DNA of 64,000 nt from an uncultured Flavobacteriaceae bacterium (GCA_947494695.1 CANLWB010000017.1:50561-114560); one strand, 5' to 3'. Counted from the stretch's first letter, positions 9,268 through 18,678 are shown. Translations and numbers: made by a program. The notes: generated by a model not told the origin, from the letters alone.

Positions 9268-9767
9268 ATATGACCTATGTCTTAATACACGACGCATTCG
9301 ATTGGATAAATACGATGTCTCAGGCTGTAATGGCCTTAACTACTGTAATCATGGGAGTTTTAGCTTATAAGACATATCTAGAATCTCCTAACCAAAAGGA
9401 TGTATCTGACGAACCTAACACATCTGTAAAGGGTGATGACTATCATTTGATGGAAGACGTTGTTTTTAATACTTCAAAACAAACAACAACATTAAAAGTT
9501 ACCAACCTTGGTCTTGAGTGTCATCTTGATGATTGGCGTGCAAAAAAGGGAGGTTTACAATGGATCATTTCTAAAGAAGATTGTAAAAGGGTACTTGAAA
9601 ATAATATGTATTCTGTTAACCCTGGTTCTAGAGCCTTGTCCGGTAGGTTTAACATTGGTAGAAAAAGAAATTGGCTGTATTCCAAAAGGCTCTTTCCGGA
9701 ACCCGATTATTTAAAAGGTGTTTTAAAAGAATTGTTGACAAATGCTGCAGATCAGAATACAAATTAA
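9264..9767 (+). CDS. Small membrane-anchored protein of unknown function
   Basis: 167 residues from a GTG overlapping the previous stop by 4 bases; an ATG two codons later (9270) is an equal choice. One N-terminal membrane helix (about 15-35, SQAVMALTTVIMGVLAY), then an acidic soluble domain of about 125 residues with LKVTNLGLECHLDDW, beta-rich in appearance. No recognised family. The gap to the next gene is 29 bp. Confidence 0.75.
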   Translation: MNMTYVLIHDAFDWINTMSQAVMALTTVIMGVLAYKTYLESPNQKDVSDEPNTSVKGDDYHLMEDVVFNTSKQTTTLKVTNLGLECHLDDWRAKKGGLQWIISKEDCKRVLENNMYSVNPGSRALSGRFNIGRKRNWLYSKRLFPEPDYLKGVLKELLTNAADQNTN

Positions 9768-9796
9768 ACCTTAACGAACTAAAAGAAAACTATACA

Positions 9797-11590
9797 ATGA
9801 AAAAACATGTTACTCTCTTTATTTGTTTAACCTTATGCTTGGCAATTTTTGCTCAGAATGCCCCTAAAGTACATGTCGTTCAAGTAGATCCCGAAACTGG
9901 ATTGGTAAATGGAGGCTTCCCTTTTGATCGGAATTTTTACATTCAAATTAAAATAAAAAAAGCTACCGATGTTATCGCCGTAAATTTACAAAAGACTTAT
10001 GGACCCAATTTCACACTGAAAACTAACAAACCCACTATTTATGAAGATTTAAAATTTAGAACCGAAGCTATAAAAGGTGATGATGAGTATAAACATCTCA
10101 TGGTTCTGGCACCGCCATTGGCACCCAATGGACAATATGAAATTGTGCTTACCAGAAAATATCTAGATTCAGATTTAGCCTATGTTTTGGATTTATTTTC
10201 ACTGTTATATGAAGGGGTTGGTCCAGAATTTGGCAGAATTTTAAGAGAAGAAGGTAGCTATACTTTAAAGGATGGAGATCATTCAAAGATGTCATCCAAG
10301 GCGCTTGCATTCTATAAAAAAAGTAAAGCATACTTTGATTCTACTATTGTAGATTTTACAGCTTTTGAAAGAGATATGAAGAGTAGGTATCTTGAACTGT
10401 ATGAACGTATTGCTAAGGGTGATGGGAATAATTGTAGCACTTTACCCGTAAATTCTGTAGAAAGAATTATTTGTGAGAGGGATCCCAAAACTTTAAAGTT
10501 GGTAAAACAATATTTAAAGCTAATCTCTAATGTTTGTGGAGATAATAACAAATGTGAGGGGCTGTTTCCTTATAACCTGGGTGCATATAGCGATGTATTT
10601 AGGGATGAGTTTAAAACATTATATCACGATCTGAAGTCATTTTATGTACCAAATGAAACAGATACTCCGCATCTATTGGACGACGATTATCAATCTAAGC
10701 TTGCTTCTATTTTTACAGATTTACAGGTTCTTAAAAAGGATAAAGACCTCTTTACAACGTCATTAAAATTATTATCAAATTTTAAATCATTTGAATGTGC
10801 AGACATATTAGAACTTCTAAACGGAGAAGGTCTTATAACAGGGAACCTTAATCAGAAGAGGGAAACTAATTTAACATCAAAAATTAAAAATATAAACAAA
10901 AATATTGATGCGCTTAACTTGTTTATCGAAGATTTGAAAGACATACGGTTATTGTATCCCCAGTTAGACGCTATGTTTGACGATTTAATATCTGAAACCA
11001 AAGCATTAATAGTTCTTTTGAAGAAATTTAAAGGTGAAATGGAAACTATAATTTCTAAAATTCTCAAATTGGATGTTCATGTTATCGATGAATTTATTTT
11101 TACCAATACGCAATTCGAAAAAATAAGTAAGGAAGCAGCTCATTGGGTTCTACCTGATGTAGGGGTGCTCTATGCATTTAATAAGAATTATAACGTAATA
11201 AGGCCTTTTCTGGGGGTTAATATCAATTTTGGACCTGTTGATAAAGATATTAAAACGAGATACATTACAAGAGACAACGATGTTGTGGGAGCCAATAAAT
11301 TAAGTCGTTTCCTAAGACAGCATACGTCTTTGATGTTAGGTGTTTCGTTTGGCACTTTAAAAATAGAAAATGAAAGAGACGATCTTTTTAACTCTATAAA
11401 CCTTATAACCGGTTTTGGGGTTCGATTAAACAGAGCATTAAGAATTTCCGGGGGAGCACTGTGGTATAAGCAGGTTAACCCAAATCCACTTATTTCAGAT
11501 AAAAAAACAAAGGCCATGGGCTATTTATCCGTGTCCTTTGATATTGAATTTAGAAACGCAACTCAAGGTAATTTAAATAAGCTATTTTAA
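9797..11590 (+). CDS. Secreted protein with C-terminal outer-membrane-barrel-like domain
   Basis: 597 residues from the ATG at 9797, chosen because it gives a clean signal peptide (MKKHVTLFICLTLCLAIFAQ); the frame is open further upstream but without one. After the signal: a beta-rich domain (about 25-120), a long helical middle (about 150-430, several coiled-coil-like segments) and a C-terminal part from about 450 with alternating strands (VGVLYAFNKNYNVIRPFLGV ... LMLGVSFGTL ... LRISGGALWYKQ) ending in FDIEFRN, resembling an 8- to 10-strand outer-membrane barrel. Family unknown. It ends 2 bp before the next gene. Probably periplasmic and outer-membrane anchored. Confidence 0.8.
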   Translation: MKKHVTLFICLTLCLAIFAQNAPKVHVVQVDPETGLVNGGFPFDRNFYIQIKIKKATDVIAVNLQKTYGPNFTLKTNKPTIYEDLKFRTEAIKGDDEYKHLMVLAPPLAPNGQYEIVLTRKYLDSDLAYVLDLFSLLYEGVGPEFGRILREEGSYTLKDGDHSKMSSKALAFYKKSKAYFDSTIVDFTAFERDMKSRYLELYERIAKGDGNNCSTLPVNSVERIICERDPKTLKLVKQYLKLISNVCGDNNKCEGLFPYNLGAYSDVFRDEFKTLYHDLKSFYVPNETDTPHLLDDDYQSKLASIFTDLQVLKKDKDLFTTSLKLLSNFKSFECADILELLNGEGLITGNLNQKRETNLTSKIKNINKNIDALNLFIEDLKDIRLLYPQLDAMFDDLISETKALIVLLKKFKGEMETIISKILKLDVHVIDEFIFTNTQFEKISKEAAHWVLPDVGVLYAFNKNYNVIRPFLGVNINFGPVDKDIKTRYITRDNDVVGANKLSRFLRQHTSLMLGVSFGTLKIENERDDLFNSINLITGFGVRLNRALRISGGALWYKQVNPNPLISDKKTKAMGYLSVSFDIEFRNATQGNLNKLF

Positions 11591-11592
11591 AG

Positions 11593-12345
11593 ATGAAAAA
11601 GTTAATTTTTGTAGTAATTGCAATGTTTCAACTTCTTTATTCCTGTGAAGATGAAATAACCCCAAAAGACATTATAGGCATACAGTTATTGAGCGATTCT
11701 AATACTATTCCAGCAGATAATAACTCGACGTTGGAGTTTAGGGCATACATTTCTGTGGATGCCGATGACGATAAGCGGGACATTGAGTTTGAAACGTCTT
11801 CTGGAGTGTTTTCAAAAAATAATGAAAATGTTCTTACAATGACAGCTAAAGATACCATACAACTTAATAATGAAAACTTCCTTAGTGCTTCAGTCTCCTT
11901 AACGTCCAGTAATGTTGTTACCGATACGGTTACAATAACCGCAAAAATAGCGTCCTTCAAGGCCAGATCAGAGGCGAGTTTTACAGCATCTATTCCAAAT
12001 TCGATAACCGTTTCTGCGGACACCTTTGGTCTAACAAACACTTTTGATTCTGAAGCTACGTTAACCGCTATAGTAAAATCGGAAACAGGTTTTCCTTCTT
12101 CTGGAGAGCAGGTTGAATTTTTGATTTTTAATTCTAATGACCATTCTCAATTTACAGATTTACGGTTTAGAAATGAAAAACTTAAGGTTAATGCTAATGG
12201 CGAAGCATCGACTCTATTTACGGCAGGAAACCTCACTAATGGTGCATCTCCATTTGTTGGAGATGTATTAGTTGTAAGTCGCGTAATAGGTCGGGAAGCG
12301 ATATCAGATACTCTAAAATTAAATGTAACCTCTAAAATAGATTAA
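11593..12345 (+). CDS. Lipoprotein with bacterial Ig-like domains
   Basis: 250 residues. Lipoprotein signal (MKKLIFVVIAMFQLLYSC, Cys18). The rest is beta-rich; IPADNNSTLEFRAYISVDAD and TNTFDSEATLTAIVKSETGF mark two Ig-like units of the invasin/intimin (Big_1-like) kind. Starts 2 bp after the previous stop and ends 2 bp before the next start, so it belongs to the same operon. Inferred to sit on the outer membrane next to the barrel-like protein. Confidence 0.8.
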   Translation: MKKLIFVVIAMFQLLYSCEDEITPKDIIGIQLLSDSNTIPADNNSTLEFRAYISVDADDDKRDIEFETSSGVFSKNNENVLTMTAKDTIQLNNENFLSASVSLTSSNVVTDTVTITAKIASFKARSEASFTASIPNSITVSADTFGLTNTFDSEATLTAIVKSETGFPSSGEQVEFLIFNSNDHSQFTDLRFRNEKLKVNANGEASTLFTAGNLTNGASPFVGDVLVVSRVIGREAISDTLKLNVTSKID

Positions 12346-12347
12346 AA

Positions 12348-12557
12348 ATGAAAGATGAAATATTTGAATTAGCGGATAACTCTAAGTTCGACATTGTCAC
12401 CATGGAAAATCAAGTTGAATCTCTACTAGGACAGGTTAAGGAAAAATTCAACCTTCCTGAAGATGCCAAAATTGAAAGCTTTAAAATAGACTGGCTTAAG
12501 AAATGTCGAAAGGTGTGTTTGCGAATACATGGAAGACGAGTTTGTGTATGCGTTTAA
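12348..12557 (+). CDS. 69-residue peptide with Cys-rich basic C-terminus
   Basis: Last gene of the five-gene run, 2 bp after the lipoprotein gene. The N-terminal 48 residues are acidic and leader-like; the C-terminal 20 are basic with four cysteines (WLKKCRKVCLRIHGRRVCVC). No signal peptide or membrane helix. Could be a metal-binding or disulfide-linked peptide, or a peptide precursor with a leader; no modifying enzyme is seen nearby, so I do not name a function. Tight spacing argues it is real. Confidence 0.65.
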   Translation: MKDEIFELADNSKFDIVTMENQVESLLGQVKEKFNLPEDAKIESFKIDWLKKCRKVCLRIHGRRVCVCV

Positions 12558-12760
12558 AGTTTCTTAAATGATTTAAGGTGTTTTAGGGTTATCGTTTGTT
12601 TATCAATATGATAGCCCTTTGCCTTGTTAAATATTCTCATCCATTCAATACGTTGAGTCTTCCCTTAGTTTTATAAAATCGTTCAGGTTATGCCAAATTT
12701 TTCCTTCTAAAGTACAAGTAGTTATAATAATTCTGTTAAATTTGATTTCCAAAAATTAAA

Positions 12761-13432
12761 ATGCAGAAAAAGGGATTCAAGTTATTTTTTTTAGTATTAC
12801 TCGTTCTTTGTACGAGTTGTTTCGAAATTATAGAGGAAGTTAGTTTTAATAAAGATGGTACTGGGCATGTTAAGCTTACCATGAATTTAAGTCAGAGTAA
12901 AACCAAACTTAATTCTATGATGCTACTTGATAGTGTTAACAATTATGAGATACCCTCAAAAACAAAAATTAAAAATAAGATAGGTGAAGTCATTCAGAAA
13001 GTAAAAAGTATTGAAGGTATTTCGAATGTACAGAATTCGTCTAATTTTAATGACTATATTTTTACTGTTTCCTGTGATTTTACAAATGTAGAAGCTTTAA
13101 ATAAAGTCATTTCCAAGTTTAGCTCCAAAAAAGATGCGACGATTATAAAGCAACATCAACATTTTAGTTTCAATACATCTCAAAATACGTTTACAAGAAA
13201 CTATCATTACGATCTTTCTAAGGCATTTCAAAAAACGAAAGTGAAAGATCGTAAGGTATTTGAAAATGCGACAATGACTACCATCTACCGTTTTGAAACA
13301 CCTATTATTTCTTCAAAAAACCCCATTGCTAAAATATCTGGAAGTAAAAATGCTATCATGTTAAGGGTAAATGCCCAAGATCTTATACAAAATAAAAAGA
13401 CAATTAAGAACCAAATACAATTACAGAAGTAA
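12761..13432 (+). CDS. Lipoprotein of unknown function
   Basis: 223 residues with a lipoprotein signal (LLVLCTSC). The body starts FEIIEEVSFNKDGTGHVKLT, a beta-hairpin opening typical of secreted lipoproteins that report on or bind envelope components; no family recognised. A TAAATTTG -7-like sequence lies at 12737-12744, 17 bases before the start codon, without a clear -33. It is followed after 4 bp by the next envelope gene; the three genes 12761-16498 look like one operon. Confidence 0.78.
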   Translation: MQKKGFKLFFLVLLVLCTSCFEIIEEVSFNKDGTGHVKLTMNLSQSKTKLNSMMLLDSVNNYEIPSKTKIKNKIGEVIQKVKSIEGISNVQNSSNFNDYIFTVSCDFTNVEALNKVISKFSSKKDATIIKQHQHFSFNTSQNTFTRNYHYDLSKAFQKTKVKDRKVFENATMTTIYRFETPIISSKNPIAKISGSKNAIMLRVNAQDLIQNKKTIKNQIQLQK

Positions 13433-13436
13433 TATC

Positions 13437-15158
13437 ATGAAGAGAATCCTACTATTTGTTGCTGTTTTCGCATCGTATGCGGGCATAGCACAAGACCTTG
13501 AAAGTAAAATACCAAATAGCGCAGAAGTCGTTGTTTCCATAAATGGTAACCGTTTAATGGAATTAGTCTCTATTTCTGAATTCGACAATTATAATTTTGC
13601 TAAAAAAATATTTGGCAAACTAAGTAAAAAAGCAGATTCTACATTTACCATTTCTAGTATCGAAGATTTAGGTTTCGATATAAACTCGAAAGCATTTTAC
13701 TTTTACAAGAAAACCGATAGTATTAACTATCATAACTTCTTAATTAAGTTATCAGATAAAAATAAGTTTGAAAGCTTAATGTCTCCAAGGAAAAAGGAAA
13801 GTATCGTTTCAGAGGGTGGGATACAAATGATCTCAGATAATTATACTACAGCATTATGGGATAATAATTTGCTGTTATTTTCGACGAATCAAACAGAGTA
13901 CGAGTTCTTTAAAAAGCATCAAGAACGTTTTGAGTCCAAGGCAGAATATGAAGGAATGTCATATTATAAAGTAAAGAAATTATTAGCGTCTCATTGGACC
14001 AAAAATTTTGCTTTTAAGACGTTTAAAGGTCAGGAAAAAACATCTGTTTTAAATAATCCTAGTTATAAAGCAAGTCAGGATAAAAATGCTATAGCCTCTG
14101 TTTGGGTTCGAAACTATAGCCAGTTACTTGGGACTTATATGCAGCAGATGTCTCGATTGATAAATTTAGAGGAATCACTGTCTCCGGAATCTAGTTTAAA
14201 TGGATTTGAAAGTGGGGTTGCTAACTTGTATTTTGATCAAGAGTCTATTAGGTTAACGACAAAAATGGAGGTGAATTCTAATTTGAAAACGGTATTTAGA
14301 AAGTTATATAAGTCGAAACTTGATAAGAATTTTTATAACTATTTTAATCAAAATGATGCGTTAGCTTATATGAGTGTTTCTATGGACACAAAAGCGCTTT
14401 TGGAAGAATATCCAACCTTAATTTCTAGTATGTATGGAGGTATGATGCCGGGATACGCAGAAGAAATGGATTTGATGGGAGAGCTGTTATCACTGGCATT
14501 AGATGAGGAGGCTATTGGGGAGTTTATAACTGGAGATATGCTATTAGTATTGAATGATTTTGGAGAGAAAGAGGTTACATATACAACCTATAAGTATGAT
14601 GAGGATTTTGAAAAAAAGGAGGTTACCAAAACAAAAAAGGAAATGGTACCAGATTTTATGCTCATGATCGGGTCTAAAAAGGAAAAACTATTAAACAAGC
14701 TTGCTCGTTTAGGGACTAAGCATAAGGTTTTTGAGAATACATCGGGGTATTATAAATTGGATATATCGAAAAAAGATTTCCCAGTGGATTTATATGCCGC
14801 AGTGAAAAATAACATTTTATTCCTTACGACATCAAAAGAAAATCTTTCAAATGTCGTAAATAATCGCTTTGTAAATAATATTGGAAAACACAAAAAGTTA
14901 TTACATGGTAGTAATTCTGTCCTTTATTTAAATGGGGAGAAATTAATATCGAAAGTACCGGCTTCAGAGTTAAGCAAAAAAGAAGGTCGATATTTTGATT
15001 ATCTTCGAGAGAATTTCAAAGATGCTTATTTTAAATCCTCTAAAATAAAAGGCAATAAAGTATGTTCTGAATTAAAAATCAATACCTCTAACGCTCATGG
15101 AAATACATTAAAAATGTTATTTAACTTTATTGAGCTTATGAATGGTAAACGTAGATGA
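13437..15158 (+). CDS. Secreted DUF4836-like protein
   Basis: 573 residues from the ATG at 13437, chosen for its signal peptide (MKRILLFVAVFASYAGIAQ). The first mature segment (IPNSAEVVVSINGNRLMELV) resembles DUF4836-type Bacteroidota exported proteins. A segment near residue 385 (TYKYDEDFEKKEV) has a clear counterpart in the next gene, so the two are paralogues. Function unknown; periplasmic or surface. Its stop overlaps the next start by 4 bases. Confidence 0.78.
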   Translation: MKRILLFVAVFASYAGIAQDLESKIPNSAEVVVSINGNRLMELVSISEFDNYNFAKKIFGKLSKKADSTFTISSIEDLGFDINSKAFYFYKKTDSINYHNFLIKLSDKNKFESLMSPRKKESIVSEGGIQMISDNYTTALWDNNLLLFSTNQTEYEFFKKHQERFESKAEYEGMSYYKVKKLLASHWTKNFAFKTFKGQEKTSVLNNPSYKASQDKNAIASVWVRNYSQLLGTYMQQMSRLINLEESLSPESSLNGFESGVANLYFDQESIRLTTKMEVNSNLKTVFRKLYKSKLDKNFYNYFNQNDALAYMSVSMDTKALLEEYPTLISSMYGGMMPGYAEEMDLMGELLSLALDEEAIGEFITGDMLLVLNDFGEKEVTYTTYKYDEDFEKKEVTKTKKEMVPDFMLMIGSKKEKLLNKLARLGTKHKVFENTSGYYKLDISKKDFPVDLYAAVKNNILFLTTSKENLSNVVNNRFVNNIGKHKKLLHGSNSVLYLNGEKLISKVPASELSKKEGRYFDYLRENFKDAYFKSSKIKGNKVCSELKINTSNAHGNTLKMLFNFIELMNGKRR

Positions 15159-16498
15159 GGAAAAAGTTAGCGTATTTTTTCATTGCTATTACGCTTGTTG
15201 TTTTAGTAATCTATCTTTTTAGGTACAGACGCCCCTTAGACCTTGAAAACACCATACCAATTGGTGTTACGGAGGTTGTTTTTCTAGATCTTCGTCAAAT
15301 GGAGCATCATGTACTCATTGACGCCATTTCAAACCCTTTTAAATACTTTGGTGGTTCTGGGAATAACGAGGAAGAAGAACGCATATCATTAAATGAAGTC
15401 ATTGAGATTCCAAGAAGTTTATTACTTTTTACCAATACATCTCATTTTAAAGGTGGCTGGTTTAGTAATATGATTGCACTTAAAGATCGAGATAAGCTGA
15501 AACGTTATTTGTTTCAGGAGGGCTTTAAGGCTCTGGCAGATAAAAATTTGGAATTGTTTGCTAAGGGTAAAATTATCGTTACAATATCTGGTGAGAGGGC
15601 ATTGATTATCTACAAAAAAGGAGAGGACATAGCAGTACATAGTGCCATTCAATCTATTTTAGAGGAAACAGACTTTTATAAGGAGGATATGGGGTTGTTT
15701 AAATCAATTTTCAAATCGGAAAGTGATATAACCTACGTAAATTCTGAAGAAGACCTCGTGGAAGCCAGTTTTGAAAAAGGATGTTTTGAAGTGAGAGGGA
15801 CGTTACGTTCCAATCTATTTATGGAAGACGCTTATGCTGAGCATTCCGAAAATTCGATTGGATTTTTAGATGTTAAACTAAATAAAGAGCATAAGATCTT
15901 TGAATCCCTAATATCCAATAGAACTAAGACGAAATTTAGAGCGTTTGCAAAGCTTTCTATGGATTCTATTGTAGATCGTTGGAATGGTAGTATGGTACTC
16001 GATCTAAAAGAGGTGCGTACGGAAATGGATACCATAATTACCTACGAGTACGACGATGATTTTAATAAAATAGAGAAAAAGTCGGTTCAAGAACTTCGTG
16101 TTCCTAATGGGGCGATTACGTTGGGAAGTGACTTAGACTTGTATACCTATTTTTATGCACATAAGACCATTCAAATTGTTGAAAATGATACGCTTTTTGC
16201 GGGGATTCCTTTGTACAAATTGTATGCTCAAAAACAAAAGAATACCCTGCTTATTTCTACTAAAAAAGGGGATGATAGCGATTTGTTAAAGAAAAAGTCA
16301 TATAAACTAAATGCATATTTAGAAATAAACAAATATTTAGAACATCCGTTGGAGTTTACTTCAATACCGATCAAAGATGACTATTTACAATTATTAAGAG
16401 ATGTATCCGTTAGACTAACAACAAATGATGAATTATTCATCCAGCTTAGGTTAAAAGAAAAGAATCGTAATATTCTTGGTCAATTTATAAAACCTTGA
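15155..16498 (+). CDS. Membrane-anchored paralogue of the preceding exported protein
   Basis: 447 residues. One N-terminal membrane helix (about 5-23, AYFFIAITLVVLVIYLFRY) with the rest outside the cytoplasm. IPIGVTEVVFLDLRQ and TYEYDDDFNKIEKKS (near residue 296) align with matching positions in the 573-residue protein upstream. Start ATG overlaps the upstream stop (ATGA), so translation is probably coupled. Ends 5 bp from the convergent beta-helix gene. No known function. Confidence 0.78.
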   Translation: MRKKLAYFFIAITLVVLVIYLFRYRRPLDLENTIPIGVTEVVFLDLRQMEHHVLIDAISNPFKYFGGSGNNEEEERISLNEVIEIPRSLLLFTNTSHFKGGWFSNMIALKDRDKLKRYLFQEGFKALADKNLELFAKGKIIVTISGERALIIYKKGEDIAVHSAIQSILEETDFYKEDMGLFKSIFKSESDITYVNSEEDLVEASFEKGCFEVRGTLRSNLFMEDAYAEHSENSIGFLDVKLNKEHKIFESLISNRTKTKFRAFAKLSMDSIVDRWNGSMVLDLKEVRTEMDTIITYEYDDDFNKIEKKSVQELRVPNGAITLGSDLDLYTYFYAHKTIQIVENDTLFAGIPLYKLYAQKQKNTLLISTKKGDDSDLLKKKSYKLNAYLEINKYLEHPLEFTSIPIKDDYLQLLRDVSVRLTTNDELFIQLRLKEKNRNILGQFIKP

Positions 16499-16503
16499 CC
16501 TAT

Positions 16504-17898
16504 TTACCAACCATCCAACACGCACTGCATCGTATAAGGTGTGTTATCAGATAAAGGAATGTCTTCAAGGTCTTCCCCCAGATAGTTGCCACTGGCCGAT
16601 CCTCGAACATCTTTAAAACGATATGACCAGCAAAATCTAAGTTTTGGATGATCTTCTGAATAGGTCACAAGATTGTCCACCAATATAGCATTGTCAAATT
16701 CTGAAAAAGCCATGAAATAGCCCAGGAATTTGTTGCGACGTACATCAGCATCAGAACTTTTATACATGTACATACCACAACTGTTACATACATTGTCGTG
16801 TACATATGTAGCGCGATTGTGACCTTTATCTCCACCAGAGGAATACTGAATATATCCTAGGCGTCCATTGGCCGATCCCGTTTTCATAGTTATCGTATTT
16901 CGTGCAATGATATTATGTGTTTTATGCCAGCTAACAATGGGACCGTCAACATAGGTGTTTCCTTCTCCCTGTTCCATAGTATTATCAAGGATATAGACAT
17001 TTTCGCCAGTAGCATTTACAATGTCGCCACCTGTATTATGATGAAAATAATTATTTTGAATTAGTATGTCCTCATCAATACGTCCGGGACCTTCAATATC
17101 AACACCAAATTGAGGAGATGTACCGTTTATATGATGGATCTCATTATTTTTTATTTCTACACGCTTACCTCCAACTATAGAGATGCCTTGTCGTCTATTA
17201 TTAAAAATATCATTATTGGTAAATATAACATCGTTTGCATCTAATACCAGAGATCCATCTCCAGTTAGACTATGAATTTTCATATTTTCAATGTGTACTT
17301 GGTTGCTTTTATTCCAAACACAAATACCATGACCTTCATCATGAGCTGTTTTTCCGTCACTATCTCTAGGGGTAAAGATATGAGTATCTCTATCTCCTTT
17401 TATGATACCGTCACGTATAATGATATTATCGCCCTTTAAGCTAATAACACAGTAGTTCCATTTATTATTCGTGTCCATCTGTAAAACGGTGCCTTCGCTA
17501 AAAATAAATTCGGTATTTCCATATATTTCAATACCTCCTTGATAAATATCGTTTACATCTTTACCCACCAAGTAATGACCTTTAGGTAACATGACCTTGC
17601 TATAACCCTCTTGATGTGCCCAGTCAATGGCTGCTTGTAAGTTATTCGTGGTCTTAAGAGCGTTGGTACCGTTCGCAGGAATATCCCATTGGTTTAAATC
17701 AATAGTATATTCAAGGGTATTTGGCATAGTAGGCAATTGCGCATCAAAAAGACGCACGGGAATACCATTTTGATCCAGGTTTTCCGGGTCGGCATCATAG
17801 GCACTAGTCTCATTAGAATTCAAATCATCATTATTACAGGACGTTGCGGAGCATATAATTACGAATAGTAGGTAATAGGTAAGGGGTCTCATGGGCAT
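16504..17898 (-). CDS. Lipoprotein with right-handed parallel beta-helix
   Basis: 464 residues; lipoprotein signal ending IICSATSC (start at 17898 or at the Met two codons in). From about 75 it shows a pectate-lyase-superfamily opening (AIDWAHQEGYSKVMLPKGHY) followed by many short helix-coil repeats rich in N-x-I/V (NNDIFNNRRQGISI, NNEIHHINGTSPQFGVDIEG, NNYFHHNTGGDIVNA). Such folds occur in polysaccharide lyases, epimerases and glycosidases; the catalytic type cannot be told. In this algal-polysaccharide setting, a lyase or glycosidase is plausible. Confidence 0.85.
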   Translation of the reverse strand: MPMRPLTYYLLFVIICSATSCNNDDLNSNETSAYDADPENLDQNGIPVRLFDAQLPTMPNTLEYTIDLNQWDIPANGTNALKTTNNLQAAIDWAHQEGYSKVMLPKGHYLVGKDVNDIYQGGIEIYGNTEFIFSEGTVLQMDTNNKWNYCVISLKGDNIIIRDGIIKGDRDTHIFTPRDSDGKTAHDEGHGICVWNKSNQVHIENMKIHSLTGDGSLVLDANDVIFTNNDIFNNRRQGISIVGGKRVEIKNNEIHHINGTSPQFGVDIEGPGRIDEDILIQNNYFHHNTGGDIVNATGENVYILDNTMEQGEGNTYVDGPIVSWHKTHNIIARNTITMKTGSANGRLGYIQYSSGGDKGHNRATYVHDNVCNSCGMYMYKSSDADVRRNKFLGYFMAFSEFDNAILVDNLVTYSEDHPKLRFCWSYRFKDVRGSASGNYLGEDLEDIPLSDNTPYTMQCVLDGW

Positions 17899-18067
17899 TG
17901 GCTTTTGGGGAAACGATTATATATACTGCAATTTAATAAAACACTCACTTAGATGTGGTATAATATTAATGATACGTATAGATTTAATCTTTGGACGTTA
18001 TTGGAGATATTGGGAGTAGGATAGAAGTATTGGGGAATATGTAGCCGTACTCGTGAAGCATATTGTG

Positions 18068-18568
18068 CTAGCTATCAAAATGTAAGGTCATTTTTTTTAG
18101 TAATTTAGAAAGTTGCTCTTTTTCTTCTTTGTTAAACATTTTAATCGATTCATTGGCCTCATTAAATCTGATTTCGATGGCGTTATCAATAACTTTTATA
18201 CCTTTTTGGGTTAAACCAGCACGATTTATACGACCGTCATGTTCATCTGGTGAACGATAAATGAGATCTAATTTCTTTAGTCTATCTAATAAAGCAGTCA
18301 TAGCTCCTGAGGTTATTAAAACGGACTTCATTAATTGTTTAGGCGTAAGTTCAAAAGGTTTGCCAGAACGCCTTAAAGTGGCTAAAACATCTAAATCTGT
18401 GTAATAAATATGATTGTTTTGTAATACCGAATTAGCACGTTTTTCTAAAACCTTTCCAAGCTTAAGTATTCTTCCAATAATAAGCATGGGTGAGGCATCT
18501 AAGTCCGGTCTTTCTGCTTGCCATTCGTCAACCAGATTGTCAAGTAAATCGTTTTTGTTTTCTTTCAT
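18068..18568 (-). CDS. MarR-family transcriptional regulator
   Basis: 166 residues from the ATG at 18568 (MKENKNDLL); the frame is open to a TTG at 18589 but that lies inside the operator palindrome, so the ATG is preferred. Winged-helix features: DLDVLATLRRSGKPFELTPK, LMKSVLITSGAMTALLDRL (recognition helix) and SPDEHDGRINRAGLTQKG (wing), the standard MarR layout. Divergent from a serine hydrolase and D-threonine-aldolase-like gene; the 110-bp gap holds a 48-bp palindrome plus a second 18-bp copy of its core, so it very likely represses itself and that operon. Confidence 0.93.
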   Translation of the reverse strand: MKENKNDLLDNLVDEWQAERPDLDASPMLIIGRILKLGKVLEKRANSVLQNNHIYYTDLDVLATLRRSGKPFELTPKQLMKSVLITSGAMTALLDRLKKLDLIYRSPDEHDGRINRAGLTQKGIKVIDNAIEIRFNEANESIKMFNKEEKEQLSKLLKKMTLHFDS

Positions 18569-18586
18569 TATGACCTTTAAGTAGAA

Positions 18587-18634
18587 CAATAATACAAAAT
18601 ATATCTTTATGTAAAGATATATTTTGTATTATTG
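18587..18634. promoter_or_regulatory. 48-bp near-perfect palindrome, main MarR operator
   Basis: Arms are exact complements over 23 bp with two mismatched central bases. The core (18602-18619) reads TATCTTTATGTAAAGATA. It lies between marR and the serine hydrolase gene and is long enough to hold a dimer site plus flanking contacts. Confidence 0.8.
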
Positions 18635-18641
18635 CTTAAAT

Positions 18642-18659
18642 TATCTTCACATAAAGATA
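18642..18659. promoter_or_regulatory. Second MarR operator
   Basis: TATCTTCACATAAAGATA, matching the core of the large palindrome except at three central positions. Centre-to-centre distance is 40 bp, about four helical turns, so two dimers would sit on the same DNA face. It ends 19 bp before the serine hydrolase start. Confidence 0.75.
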
Positions 18660-18678
18660 GTTTAAAAAAATAAATCAA

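Noticed and set aside
18587..18589. TTG start for marR at 18589
   Set aside because: It would put the N-terminus inside the operator palindrome; the ATG at 18568 gives a normal MarR N-terminus.
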